A stretch of 64,000 nucleotides of DNA from Plantago major (taxonomy: Eukaryota > Streptophyta > Magnoliopsida > Lamiales > Plantaginaceae): contig CM048839.1 in NCBI GenBank assembly GCA_026545765.1, positions 22,010,566 through 22,074,565 on the forward strand, written 5' to 3'. The notes beneath the pieces were generated by a model. It was given only the letters and a program-made list of their open reading frames with translations. It was not told where the DNA came from and made no database searches. The position numbers and the translations under genes were made by a program. Shown piece after piece: positions 1-11,428 of the stretch (the first letter of the stretch is position 1; the number at the start of each line of letters is the position of its first letter).

Positions 1-3000
1 GCCGGGGTTTCCATTCAAGCTTCAGGACTACCCAGAGTGGTTTATCACTGAACATTGGTAATATACTATGGTTTATGGTCTTTTTAAAAATGTTTCCACT
101 GTTGTGATGTATAAATCCTTTTGCCTCTTAATACGGTTATGATTACGAGTATCTGACTCTAGTATACTGTCATAAAACTCTCAGACGTTTCTACAACCAT
201 GATTATCCGGCCTGGAGCTGTTGCTGATTTTCTAATTGCAAATCAAAACGTGAGAGATCCATTCTCAGTTGACTGGACAAAGGTACCCCTAGAGTTTCTT
301 TGTTTTTAATGATGATGATGATGATGATGATGATGATAATAATTACAATAATTTTATTTTGGATTGAACTGTGAAAGGTTTTGTAAACTGGGGACTTTCT
401 GAAACCTGACTGCACATTTAAATTCCTTGCACCCTGAACTTGTCAGGCTAAGCGCACTCTTAAGAACTTGAGGGTGAAGACACTGCCCACTAACCAAGAG
501 TTCAAAATAACTGGATTGAGTGAGAGGCCATGCAAAGAGCAGACGTATGTTCCTGGTTATGAGTATTTTCTGTTTTGCTTTATCTATTGATTTCTTTCTT
601 GTTTCTGTGTGCCTATTTTCATTATTGCTGTTGCTTTTCCGAAATTTGTAGTTTCACTTTAAAGAAAGGCAAGGACGATGAGGGTGAAGAAGTGACAGTC
701 TATGACTACTTCGTGAACACCCGTGGGATTGACTTGCGATATTCTGGTGACCTGCCATGCATTAATGTCGGAAAGCCAAAACGTCCGACTTACTTCCCCA
801 TTGAGGTGATCTTGTTAATACGTCAATTGATAGTGTTTGTGAAAATTTCAACTGCAAAAGTTTGAATATTTTTGGTGTTGTATTACAGCTATGTGAATTA
901 GTTTCTCTGCAACGATACACGAAAGCTCTGACTACAATGCAAAGAGCTTCTTTGGTGGAGAAATCTCGCCAAAAGCCACAAGAGAGAATGTCAATCCTTA
1001 GCAATGTATGATTCTTTTGAAACTTATGATGATGCATGGTATGAATTGCTGTGTTCTCAATGCCTTCTTTTTTTTTCAGGCATTGAAAATGAACAAGTAT
1101 GATGAAGAGCCAATGCTTCGTTCTTGTGGTGTTCAAATCAATAGTAGCTTCACACAGGTTGAAGGCCGCGTTCTTTCTGCGCCAAAGGTACTTCTGAAGA
1201 TATTGTTATCTCTTCCTTCTGTATTGCATTGACAGTCCTGAATCTTCATTTATTGTAGCTTGTTAATCTGTTGCTACTGCTGATTTTGTTGCAGCTTAAA
1301 GTGGGAAAAGGTGAAGAATTTTTTGCTAGAAATGGTCGCTGGAATTTCAATAACAAGGTGTGCCACTCAACAAAAATGATACTTGTGTTTACTTTTAGAA
1401 TTTTGGCCTGACTAACACTTGTGCCTACTGCAGAAATTTGTTGATGCGAGCAAAGTAGAACGCTGGGCTGTGGTGAACTTTTCAGCCCGCTGCGATGCTC
1501 ACCACTTGGTGAAGGAGTTGATTAAAGTTGGCAATCAGAAAGGAGTTGTAAGTTGCATTGTTGTTCTTCTGCCTTCCCGTTTGTTCCATTGAAATTCACA
1601 TATAACCATGTGTAATTAATATTTTCTCAGATGGTTGAAGATCCATTCGACGTATTTGTTGAAAGCCCACAATACCGACGTGCTCCACCACTTGTTAGGG
1701 TGGAGAAGTTGCTCGAAGAGATGCAATCCAAACTTCCTGGTCCCCCAAAATTCATTCTTTGTTTGCTACCAGAGAGGAAGAACTGTGACATTTACGGTTT
1801 GTGTGATCTTGAATAGAAGTCATAATATAAACTTTAAAAAACTTGTGATGTTGACGTGAATGTACACTTTTCAGGACCCTGGAAACGTAAAAACTTGTCA
1901 GAATTTGGAGTTGTGACTCAATGTGCATCGCCCATGAAAATCAATGATCAGTATTTGACAAATCTCTTGCTTAAGATAAATGCAAAGGTTATATACCTCT
2001 GCTATATAGTCCTTGCTCTTTATAGTCATTTGTAAGGTCACCGTGCTGATGATTTCACTCTGTGCAGCTCGGTGGGTTGAACTCTATGTTAGTTTCTGAG
2101 ATGTCCCCTTCCATTCCTATGGTATCTAAGGTTCCTACCTTGATTCTTGGGATGGATGTATCACATGGGTCACCTGGCCAGTCTGATATCCCGTCAATTG
2201 CTGCGGTTAAGTGTTCCCTGGAATTTCTGTTAATACAAGTAAAGTGTTCATTTTCAAATCATGTTCTCTCCTGATTTTTTGGATGTCTATAATTAATTGA
2301 TCAGGTCGTGAGCTCTAGGCAATGGCCATCCATATCTCGTTACAGGGCCTGTGTTCGTACTCAATCTCCAAAGGTGGAAATGATAGATTCCCTTTACAAA
2401 CGCGTCTCAGATACTGAAGATGAAGGCATTATCAGGTAAATATTAGATATAGTACACTGATATTTAGTGATCCAATTGTATTAGTATGTACTATGTAGGA
2501 ACTTCACTGACCTTCTGTTAAGCGGTCACAGTGCTGCCTTTGTGTTCATGAATTGTAATGACAACATTTAAATCTGTTTTACATGTTTGCCCCCTGATGT
2601 ATCATCATCAAAGGCTATGGCCGATCACAGTATAATTATTCTCTGTCTATTTGATTTCAGGGAGGGCCTCCTAGATTTCTACACCAGTTCTGGAAAAAGG
2701 AAGCCTGATCAGATCATAATCTTCAGGTACAGTTTTTGGCAACTACAATCAGGTTGAGGGGTAGAAAGAATGAGTTAATGATCTGAAATGGTGTATGCTT
2801 TCTTGTGATCAAGTTACGTGTCAGTATTAATTTTGTGGCCAGCCATCAATAAGCTCACAAGAGTTCTCTGGGTACCTGACATCATTTGCAATCAACGGTG
2901 CTGTATGGTTTCTAAAATATATTTATTGCTTTTAATTTGTATTTTTTCAGAGATGGTGTCAGTGAGTCTCAGTTCAACCAAGTCCTGAATATAGAGTTAA

Positions 3001-4452
3001 ACCAGATTATCGAGGTACATATTTTGATTAATAAAAAATTGAATTGATCTATTTGTTAAGATGTACTATTTCAACAAGGTGCTAGTTTCACAACTATACT
3101 CCCTCTTGTGCGCAGGCTTGCAACCACCTTGATGAGAAATGGAATCCGAAGTTTGTCGTGATTGTTGCACAGAAAAACCACCATACAAAATTCTTCCAAC
3201 CCAGCTCTCCTGATAATGTGCAGCCAGGTAATGATGCATAATGCCATAATCTGTATCTTTCATAATCTTTCTAGGGAATGTTCTATTCTTTATTATCCAG
3301 GAGCAAGTGAGATGTGAGTTGAACAGTAACAGGGTTACCACTCGGATTTTGCAGGGACGGTGATTGACAACAAAGTCTGTCATCCCAGAAACTATGACTT
3401 CTACCTCTGCGCACATGCTGGCATGATAGTAAGGATCCACTTGCAATGATATTTTGTTATGACTCGTGAAATTATGAAGATTTGAAATTGTAGAATAGAC
3501 CATATTTTGGTTTCTTCCTGATAGGGTTAAAAGTGAACAGCTCTGAGCTTTATTCATGATGGGGTCAATATTTTACTCTATTGCCGCTAGATGCCTTCTT
3601 TTGTGACCTACTTGAAGTCAGTCACATGTTACATGTTATCTAAGAAGACCTACTTGAAGTTCCAGTTGTAGTGATTCTAGAAACTGGACAAGGTTAAAAC
3701 TGAATCTTCAGAACATTAAACGTCCCCAGAAGAAAACAATCTGATTTTTCCCACCATACATTGCTCACATCAGTCAAATTAAATAATCAAAAAAAATCTT
3801 GTGTAAGCGGCCAAGATGTGTTGGAAAAAGAATTGGAAAAGCTTGCAATGCTTATCTGCTTAAATTGAAGTTAATAAGTTTCCATGCTTACTGAAATTAA
3901 TTCATTATTATTTGGTAGGGGACAACTAGACCAACACATTACCATGTCCTGTTGGACGAGGTTGGCTTTTCAGCAGATGACCTACAGGAGCTTGTGCATT
4001 CCCTGTCATATGTGTAAGTTAAATTTACGAGTATACAGATCTATATTTTATTCTTTCAGGTATTTATGTTTATTCTCTAATATATACTCCACTGTTTTAT
4101 TGCAGGTACCAGCGTAGTACTACAGCTGTTTCTGTTGGTAATTACACAATCTTAGAATTGATACTTACATCTGATTTACTTTTGCTCTTGCTTTATATGT
4201 TTGTTGTGCCCTTTACCTGGCTTTTGCTTGTGCACATATTTAAAAATTCTCATTCAATTGTACCTGTGGTTTGTAGTTGCGCCCATCTGTTATGCTCATT
4301 TGGCTGCCACTCAGTTGGGACAATGGATGAAATTTGAGGACAAGTCGGAGACTTCATCCAGCCACAATGGTGGTGCACCTGGCAATGCTCCTCCCGTGCC
4401 ACCTATGCCCAAGTTGAACGCGACCGTCCGTGACTCCATGTTTTTCTGCTAA
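1..4452 (+). CDS. AGO4: Argonaute, AGO4 clade (3' part; 5' end outside window)
   Basis: Small-RNA-guided effector of RNA-directed DNA methylation; AGO4/6/9-clade proteins bind 24-nt siRNAs in the nucleus. Nineteen exons can be joined: 1-57, 185-282, 447-544, 652-805, 889-1005, 1080-1187, 1295-1357, 1434-1547, 1631-1796, 1875-1987, 2068-2205, 2305-2435, 2661-2726, 2951-3014, 3116-3227, 3355-3428, 3919-4013, 4106-4137, 4277-4452. They keep one frame for 657 codons before TAA at 4450. The visible protein covers the linker after the N domain, then PAZ ([13 protein letters not shown] region), MID and PIWI. Catalytic residues look intact: D in [11 protein letters not shown] in [10 protein letters not shown] in IIIFRDGVS and H in THYHVL. 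The C-terminus DSMFFC is typical of the clade. The N domain lies upstream. Which clade member it is cannot be settled without a tree. Confidence 0.95.
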
Positions 4453-5700
4453 TGTGTTTGGTTCCTATCTATGTAAAGACTCTTGTCTAGGTTGTTTTAA
4501 GGTTGTTTTAGAATCTGTTGGGACTTTGTTGACTTATGGCCGACCTAAGTGCAGAACTCGTAGAAATCTGCCCAAGTAGATTTTGGTAATGTTGTCACTT
4601 GTGGGAGTGAACATGTAGGTGTTCACAGTTTTCATCTGGAACATGGTTTTAATTTATGTATTAGGATCTATTGTGAAGACTTGGAAGTCCAGCATCTGTT
4701 GGCTGCTTTCTAATTTTATGATGCAGTAGTTGGACCTTGTGAATATGTAAATTCCCAGCTTGTTGGCTTTTTCAGTTTTATGCGTGTTTAAATTAAGCAG
4801 GCTCTGGAACTTCAAAGATGCATTTAAGCATATGGCGTTTGCAACTGCTGTGTGCCATTCAGAAAGCCGCATATAACAGCAGCTATTCTAGGAAATGCTG
4901 TGGATTGGATATTACTCAAATTACAATTTCACAAGTTTGGTAACCAAGTTAGAAATTCTGAAAACCTTTTCCTATTTTTTTAGCATTAAAATCAAAGAAT
5001 CACATGCAGTGTGGAGCTGGGTAAGCATCCTGCGTCCTGTGGAATTTAAAGTATTAAACCAGTTGCGAGTATTAATTGATAGTACTGCATAAAATGTATA
5101 TTTTCTTTGTTATGTATCGTCCCTTTGCTGGAAAACAATCTGGAAAACGATCTTCACGTAACATTGCCATCTAATGGTTCAACCTTTACAGATACAAAAG
5201 GGGAAATCCTATTGTAATGATGATTTCTTGTTCATCTTATACACTATTCCCTTGGAACTAGCAAGAACATCACGCAGTGTTATCATCCCACGGTACCACT
5301 GCAGAGTTGTCAAACAGATGCTTTTTGCTTGATGAATTTGAAGCATTTTCGTGTGTGACTTTGTGTAAAATTCCAGTCACATCACATTTACACCCATCAG
5401 CAAGCACCACTGGTTCTGAGTAAGAAATTCATTTTTTGGAGCGTCCAGTGCACAGTGAATGCAATACCGACTTCCATTACACACTTCAATGGAAACTCAA
5501 AATCAAACTCGTTTATAGCCAATCATTAAGGTGGTCAATGCTTCTCGAGTTTGCTGGAAACTTGATCAAATCCACTTGCACCATGCTGTAACCGAGCTAT
5601 CAGAAGTCTTAGACTCGATACGAGGTATTGGAGCAACACTTGCAGAACTTGATGCCAAAGAATTACACAATTTCCACTGTAAAAATTCAACATCATGAAT
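4453..5700. other. Convergent intergenic region (3' UTRs)
   Basis: About 1.25 kb between the stop of the Argonaute gene and the stop of the opposing OSCA gene. It should contain both 3' UTRs. I see no further coding exon, repeat or RNA gene in it. Confidence 0.6.
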
Positions 5701-8127
5701 TCAGGTATCCCATTCAAATGTTGGCCGTGAATAAGCCTCATAATCCAGGGTTCCGCTGATTACATTCTCAACACTCTGTATGCCTTGCGCTAAAGCAGGC
5801 TGAATGCCATCTTCTTGTTCAGATGGTAGAAGTTTATACATTACAAGGACACCAAGTGTAAATATAGCTTGAAGCTTTGTGGAGTCCCCATGTATTGAAA
5901 AGAACAACAACATTGAAAGCAGGAACAGGTCTACACAGAACCTCATGGTATTCAATACGGTATCCATTAACCTTCCATCATTTCCAGCAGGAAACCCCCG
6001 AACTCTATACACGAAGAGGAAGTTGTACTTGTCCACGAGGTATCTATACCCAAAGTATATAGTACCAACTGGAACGACGAGCGGGGTGAACGAAGAGTAA
6101 ATCAAAGTCAACGCAAATATAGTGAGATTGAAGGCATAGTACTGTGCAAAATCAAATGTCTGCTTGGGCACTGGTGATGTTCGACTGCTAACTGGAGGAT
6201 ATTCTGACAGATCATGTCCAGGAAAATCAATTCTAGATGGAGAACCGTTAGATATTTCGTTATTCCCTACCAAAACTTCGCTTACTCTATCAGATATCAA
6301 AGGTCGTTGCAGGCTGTCTATGTTGTGATGCTGTAAAGGATAATCTTCACTTCGTTCTGGGACCAGCTGGAGCATGTCATTCTTTCGGAACATCTGAAGC
6401 TTTTTCTTTATCCATGGTACTGGAGCAAGTAAATCGAATGATATTCCCAAGAACGTGCTTGTAATGAGAAATGCAAGAGAAGATAGGCATGATCTTGACA
6501 AGAAAGAAGCACTTAAATACTGTTCAATCCTTTTGCAGTCTTCTCCATCCAAATAACACCTGCTCATCTTTAAAAATGCACCCTCTAATGATGACTCAAC
6601 CAGAGCCCTCAAGAGAATGAGGTTAACCAAGAAAAAGCAAACCATCTTCAGTAATGCAGCTCTTTGCTCTCCCGACACAGTTAGATGACGTTCAAACTTT
6701 GAAAGGTATGACAGAACTGACGGTATTACTATATACATGCTCAAGAAGATGATAACATTGGGAAGAAACTGAGATATTATGGTGGCAACCCAGCTCGAGC
6801 TCTGCAACCAAGTCAACCACATCTGAGCATTGTCTATTGCTTCTGCATTAACAATTCTAGCTGCACTCTTGATGGCACTAATCACAGCAAGCGGAGAACT
6901 GAAGAATAAAAGCACCAGAAGCAAGCAAGTATTAACCAATACTCTCCGTAATCTCAAAGAGGACTTTGAAGATCCCAAATGATTCCAGTATATATCAATG
7001 GCCAATGGAGCCCTCTCAACTTTCCATTGGTTCCTCTGCAATTGCAACTCAACCAGGGAAAAGAACCTTCCAACACGCCTTCTCTTCTCATTACGGAGAT
7101 CCTGAATTGCCTTATTCGTTGTGAACACATCCTTAAATACCACAAAAGCAACCCCAGCTCCTCTTGCTCGCCCTTCTTTATAAGCTGCCATCTCCATCTC
7201 CAAATCAGCTCTCAACTCTTGCAACTTCCTCAAGTTCTCCTCATCCGAAAAACCCAACTCATCAACAACCCTGTACCACAAATCCTTCACTCTTCTCCAA
7301 AAAACCCGAAATCTCTCCCATAAGCCCCTATCTTGCTGACACTCATCATCTTCAGCTGCCTCATCCATCAAACCCCTCGATTCAATCTTCCCCACCAACT
7401 TCACAATATCCTCCCTCACCTTAACCAACTCCGTCGCCAAATCATCCAAAGCAGAAAGATCCATAGGCACAACTACTCTATAAATCTTCCCGGGATACCT
7501 ATCCCGGAAATACTCAACTAAAGGAGTACTATCGAATCCTAGACTCTTCGGAACTCCATGAATCATAACAGTAAAAATCGCAGTCGAATTCCCATTCCCA
7601 TCTCTAAACCTAGTAATCCTCAACCTCCTCTCAATCTCATTGACACCATAATGCACCAAAAGCACAACCACAACAACAAAAATAAAATGCACCCAAAGCA
7701 AAGCAGAACCTTTACCAATATGATTCACCGTCGTCTTCGAAAACTCGTCCGAAATCGCAGCTTCCCCTGCATATATATTCAACGGAAGTATGACCAAAAC
7801 AGCTAATCCCGCCAGAAAAAGCAGAATCGCCGAAGTACCGCCTTCAATCAGGAGAAATTGCGCCGCATCAGCTCCACAATGGTGCGAAATCTCGCGGCTG
7901 GTGGCGTGCCACACCGCAAGGAGCTTGGAGGCTAGGGCAGTGGGTCCTGGCACTCGCCTGTGATCGCTACGGAGCTTGACGAAGATGAAGATCAATAGAC
8001 AGGTCAGAGCTCCGATTGCGGATATATTAATCAGGTACTGGATGTTGCCGTACCACTCGGTGGGTTCGCCGGAGGGAGGTGGCGGAGTTAGGGTGGGTAG
8101 AGGCGGGTACATGGGAGGGTTCATCAT
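5701..8127 (-). CDS. OSCA4.1: OSCA/CSC1 family channel, OSCA4.1-like (CSC1-like At4g35870 type)
   Basis: Multi-pass membrane protein of the OSCA/TMEM63 family, whose members are osmosensitive or mechanosensitive calcium-permeable cation channels; the plant OSCA4.1 lineage has also been linked to vacuolar trafficking. The gene is a single uninterrupted frame of about 808 codons, matching the intronless structure and about 810-residue length I recall for At4g35870. A proline-rich N-terminus is followed by TM segments near residues 31-52, 93-119 and 141-160. A long cytosolic loop with charged helices comes next (about 165-380). A C-terminal block of several TM helices runs from about 385 to 760 and contains [20 protein letters not shown]. 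Two ATGs sit in tandem at the start (8127 and 8124); either could be used. A MULE-like element begins 371 bp upstream of the start codon. Confidence 0.92.
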   Translation of the reverse strand: MMNPPMYPPLPTLTPPPPSGEPTEWYGNIQYLINISAIGALTCLLIFIFVKLRSDHRRVPGPTALASKLLAVWHATSREISHHCGADAAQFLLIEGGTSAILLFLAGLAVLVILPLNIYAGEAAISDEFSKTTVNHIGKGSALLWVHFIFVVVVVLLVHYGVNEIERRLRITRFRDGNGNSTAIFTVMIHGVPKSLGFDSTPLVEYFRDRYPGKIYRVVVPMDLSALDDLATELVKVREDIVKLVGKIESRGLMDEAAEDDECQQDRGLWERFRVFWRRVKDLWYRVVDELGFSDEENLRKLQELRADLEMEMAAYKEGRARGAGVAFVVFKDVFTTNKAIQDLRNEKRRRVGRFFSLVELQLQRNQWKVERAPLAIDIYWNHLGSSKSSLRLRRVLVNTCLLLVLLFFSSPLAVISAIKSAARIVNAEAIDNAQMWLTWLQSSSWVATIISQFLPNVIIFLSMYIVIPSVLSYLSKFERHLTVSGEQRAALLKMVCFFLVNLILLRALVESSLEGAFLKMSRCYLDGEDCKRIEQYLSASFLSRSCLSSLAFLITSTFLGISFDLLAPVPWIKKKLQMFRKNDMLQLVPERSEDYPLQHHNIDSLQRPLISDRVSEVLVGNNEISNGSPSRIDFPGHDLSEYPPVSSRTSPVPKQTFDFAQYYAFNLTIFALTLIYSSFTPLVVPVGTIYFGYRYLVDKYNFLFVYRVRGFPAGNDGRLMDTVLNTMRFCVDLFLLSMLLFFSIHGDSTKLQAIFTLGVLVMYKLLPSEQEDGIQPALAQGIQSVENVISGTLDYEAYSRPTFEWDT

Positions 8128-8944
8128 TCACGAGTGTATGTGGATTGTATGTATGTATATGTATGTGGATTGGAGTTTTATGCAGTTTTGGAGAGATTAG
8201 GGATTGGAATTTGGAATGGAGAGGGATGATTTAAGGATGAAGAAGATGATGATGGATTCATTTTTCAATTCCTGGAGTAGGATAGGGATTTTTGGGAGAG
8301 ATGGACTTCTTTACGAGAGAGACCTGACAGCACAGATCGCTTCCTCCTTGTAAATCACTATTGATTTTTTTGTTTTTCCAATCTTATTCATTGCAGATTT
8401 CCCTTTCTTTTCTTTTTGGAATTATAAAACCAATTTCATTTGAGAATGAATATCACCATGATTGGACTTGAGAGACCATCTCATGCCTAATATTCATCCT
8501 CTTTTCACTTATATAAAATAGTCCGTCATACGAGAGACCCCTATATATAGGAGAGTCCCGAAAGTTCCATTCAAATGTTAAAACTAGACAATTATACATT
8601 TTTTCTCGATTTGGTTTTTGATGGTTTTTCGTGGATCTTTTGACCCGGATTCATTAAAAACGGGTCGAGTATAAATAAGAAATTTACCATATTCCTAGAC
8701 AATATAATGTTAAAACTAGAGAATTTCTCGCATAAACTAGACAATATAATGTAAATTTAATATCATATAAAAACTAGAGAATTCATTTCATAAACTAAAC
8801 AATATAGTATAAAAAGTAGACAATATAGACAATTATGTTTTATTGAGTAAATTTCTGGATAAGTAATAAAACTAGACAATTCATTTACAAAACTAGACAA
8901 TTCAGGTACAAAACTAGACAATATCATCATCAGTTCAAAAACAA

Positions 8945-9085
8945 TAATTTTTCTTCGATTGCTTTAATTTCTTCAAAGCATTCTTCTTCAAATCATCCAA
9001 TACACCCTCTTCAAAATAATCATCAGCAGAACGTCTCTTAGATCCTTGCAAGGAAAAGTAGTTCCTTGGAACAACTTCATATGCT
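8945..9085 (-). pseudogene. Coding-like fragment inside MULE 1, unknown family
   Basis: On the minus strand about 45 codons read openly as a hydrophilic, lysine- and acid-rich peptide containing VVPRNYFSLQGSKRRSADD and ending in KKNALKKLKQSKK. Base composition differs from the surrounding AT-rich array. It could be an exon captured by the element or the relic of an element-encoded protein. I do not recognise the family. Confidence 0.35.
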
Positions 9086-9393
9086 TCATCAGAAAAACAC
9101 CACAGTCAGAAAGTTCCAAGTTTACCAGTCCAATCAAGCTTGATAATTTATACAAAAAACATAGAACATTTATACAAAAACTAGAGAATCCTTCTCATAA
9201 ACTAGACATATAATGTAAAAACTAGAGAATTCCTATCATAAACTAGACAATATAATATAAAAACTAGAGAATTCCTCTCATAAACTAGACATATAATGTA
9301 AAAACTAGAAAATTTCGCTCATAAACTAGACAATATAATGTAAATTTAATATCATGTAAAAACTAGAGAATTCCTTTCATAAACTAAACAATA

Positions 9394-9743
9394 GCTTTAC
9401 TATTCTAAAAGAGAACTACCACAAGGTAGTTGTTACACCAATCAATTTAATTTTGACCAATTAAATTAATTTTGACTTCAAATTTCATATATAAAAATAA
9501 AGCTAAAAAGAAAAAGAAAAAAGAAGGGAGCTGTAAATCATCTCCCACTACTCCCACCCATTATAATCACCAAAACTTATATTTTCATTAATACTCATAT
9601 AACATACTTCTATATTATAATTGAATTTATAACTAATTATAAGTTTAAATATATATTATATTTTTTATGTCATGCATAAATAATTTTAATATGAGACACT
9701 CATCTATTTGGCATGTGAATTTTCACGTGCACAATTTTACTAG
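9394..9743 (+). mobile_element. Non-autonomous Helitron nested in MULE 1
   Basis: The element interrupts a repeat unit exactly between A (9393) and T (9744), the Helitron AT target; removing it restores a normal array unit, and there is no target duplication. The 3' end is CTAG (CTRR rule). It is preceded about 10 bases upstream by a hairpin, GCATGTGAA/TTCACGTGC, with a 2-base loop and one G-T pair. The 5' end, GCTTTACTATTCTAAAAGAG, resembles plant Helitron starts, except that GC replaces the usual TC. Length 350 bp, no coding capacity. Confidence 0.7.
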
Positions 9744-11428
9744 TGTAAAAACTAAACAATATAGTGTAAAAACTAGACAATATAGACAATTATGTTCATG
9801 TTTGATAATAAAACTAGACAATATTTCGTAAAAACTAGACAATATCCTCTAAAAACTAGACAAATATGTTGAGATCAGTTAGTAAATTTGATAGTTGAAG
9901 GTGAAGTTGAAAATATAAAAACTAGAGAATTCCTAGACAATATAATGTAAAAACTTTAGAATTCCTCGCATAAACTAGACAATATGATGTAAAAACTAGA
10001 CAATATAATGTAACAACTAGACATTTTCACACAAAAAATTCAGAAAAATCTATACCATGAAAAACTAGACAATATATGCAAGAAACTAGACAATTTATGC
10101 AAGTATTTATGAAAGACTTTCTCCATCCAACGAAGAAAAGAATTCTGGATCTACTCAACATTCTTCTTACTCATACACAAGTACACAACTAAAACACCAA
10201 ACTCGTGATATTGCCTCTACTGTCCATAAATCACTATTACCACGCTTGATCTAACCAACACATTTTTCATCAAATTTAAGCACGTGAAGCAATCGGAACA
10301 GTCAATTTGGCAGATTGCTAATACAAAATGACAGGCGATTATGAGTTCAGGCGAAATAGAAGGCAGAAATCATACATGATTAATCTGGATCAAGCAAATA
10401 GGGAAGAATATGGTGGTAATTCACTCCGATCGATCTCGATCTCAACTCCTCCGTTCGATCTCCGATCTCAACTCCTCATTTTGATCTCCGATCTCCAACA
10501 ACAGTCTCATTCAAGACCGATCCAACCATTGGAAAACCCTAACAGAGCACAACAACAACCGAAAACTCAAAAAAAGTATAAAAACAACTGAAACAACTTC
10601 AAAAACTAAGATCGAACATGGAAAAACAATAATATCGCAAGTTGAACAATCATGATTACTGTAAGAGAAGGTTAAAATACTGGAATCAGCAACACAGACC
10701 GATTCAAAATCGAAGCAACACAAAATCTGTCGGCGTACATCCATGGAGCGCCGTCTCTTCGCTTGTTTCGGCCGGACTCCCCGGGAATCTGTCGGCGTCT
10801 CCTCCTCCTCAAACCACAACGCCATGGCTGACCTCACAACCGAGCAGCAACACGCCTCTCCTGTATTCGTCGAGCTCTTATCCTCCCAGGGTTGCGCCAC
10901 CTCGCTAGAAGCAAAGATGCCTTCTCGCGGCTGGTCAGAGGAGACTTCAAATTGGAATATACCCGAGCAACAACAGAAGCATCAATGACCCCCAAAATAT
11001 GAAGTTAGGGTTTCAGAGGATCCGATTTCTAAGCTAATCAATAGATCTACTTACCACTGAGTTTGCAATATGGAGAAATCAAACACACAACAGAAACCTA
11101 GATCGCGAAATGGGAGAAATGGATGTTAGGGTTTCCTGCAAAATTTTGGAGAGTAGATGGAATGGAAAAGAAAGAGCCTCAAATGAAGAATATGAAAAAG
11201 AAAATCTGAAAAATGTCCTTTTATAGTGAATCCTGAATAAATGGGTATGCGACCCGGATTCGATAATTAACACCTAACCGGATACAAGAAGATCCGCGAA
11301 AAAATTGAAAACGGGTCATTGTAAAACCTAGATAATTTGAACACAAACATAGGGGTCTCTGTGGACTCTCCGAACGTGGTAGGACTTTTATGAGACTTAG
11401 TATATATAAAATTGAGTTAATATTCATC

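Larger units (their letters stand above)
8578..10105 (+). repeat. Dispersed array of AAACTAGACAAT units
   Basis: Roughly two dozen or more copies of AAACTAGACAAT and its variant AAACTAGAGAATTCCT, spaced by AT-rich linkers such as ATATAATGTAA. Some neighbouring units join into a higher-order unit (CATAAACTAGACAATATAAT followed by GTAAAAACTAGAGAATTCCT) best seen at 9180-9360. Spacing is irregular, so this is not a simple satellite. It is interrupted by a coding-like stretch (8940-9130) and a Helitron (9394-9743). Confidence 0.85.
8499..11417. mobile_element. MULE-like element 1 with 11-bp TSD and AAACTAG array
   Basis: A direct repeat TAATATTCATC flanks the element (8488-8498 and 11418-11428), the 9-11 bp target duplication usual for Mutator-like elements. 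The ends are imperfect inverted repeats: both arms carry, in order, a TTATATA-type stretch, AGAGACCCCTAT, TTCAAAT, a TTTTTCG(T/C)GGATCTT block and GACCCG/TCCGG. No transposase is visible, so it is non-autonomous. The interior holds a long AAACTAGACAAT array, a nested Helitron and short coding-like scraps, plus GC-richer sequence at 10.4-11.0 kb. It lies in the likely promoter region of the OSCA gene. Confidence 0.7.

Noticed and set aside
10328-10988. Overlapping open frames in the GC-richer part of MULE 1.
   Set aside because: No recognisable family and competing frames; possibly a captured fragment, but not supportable as a gene.
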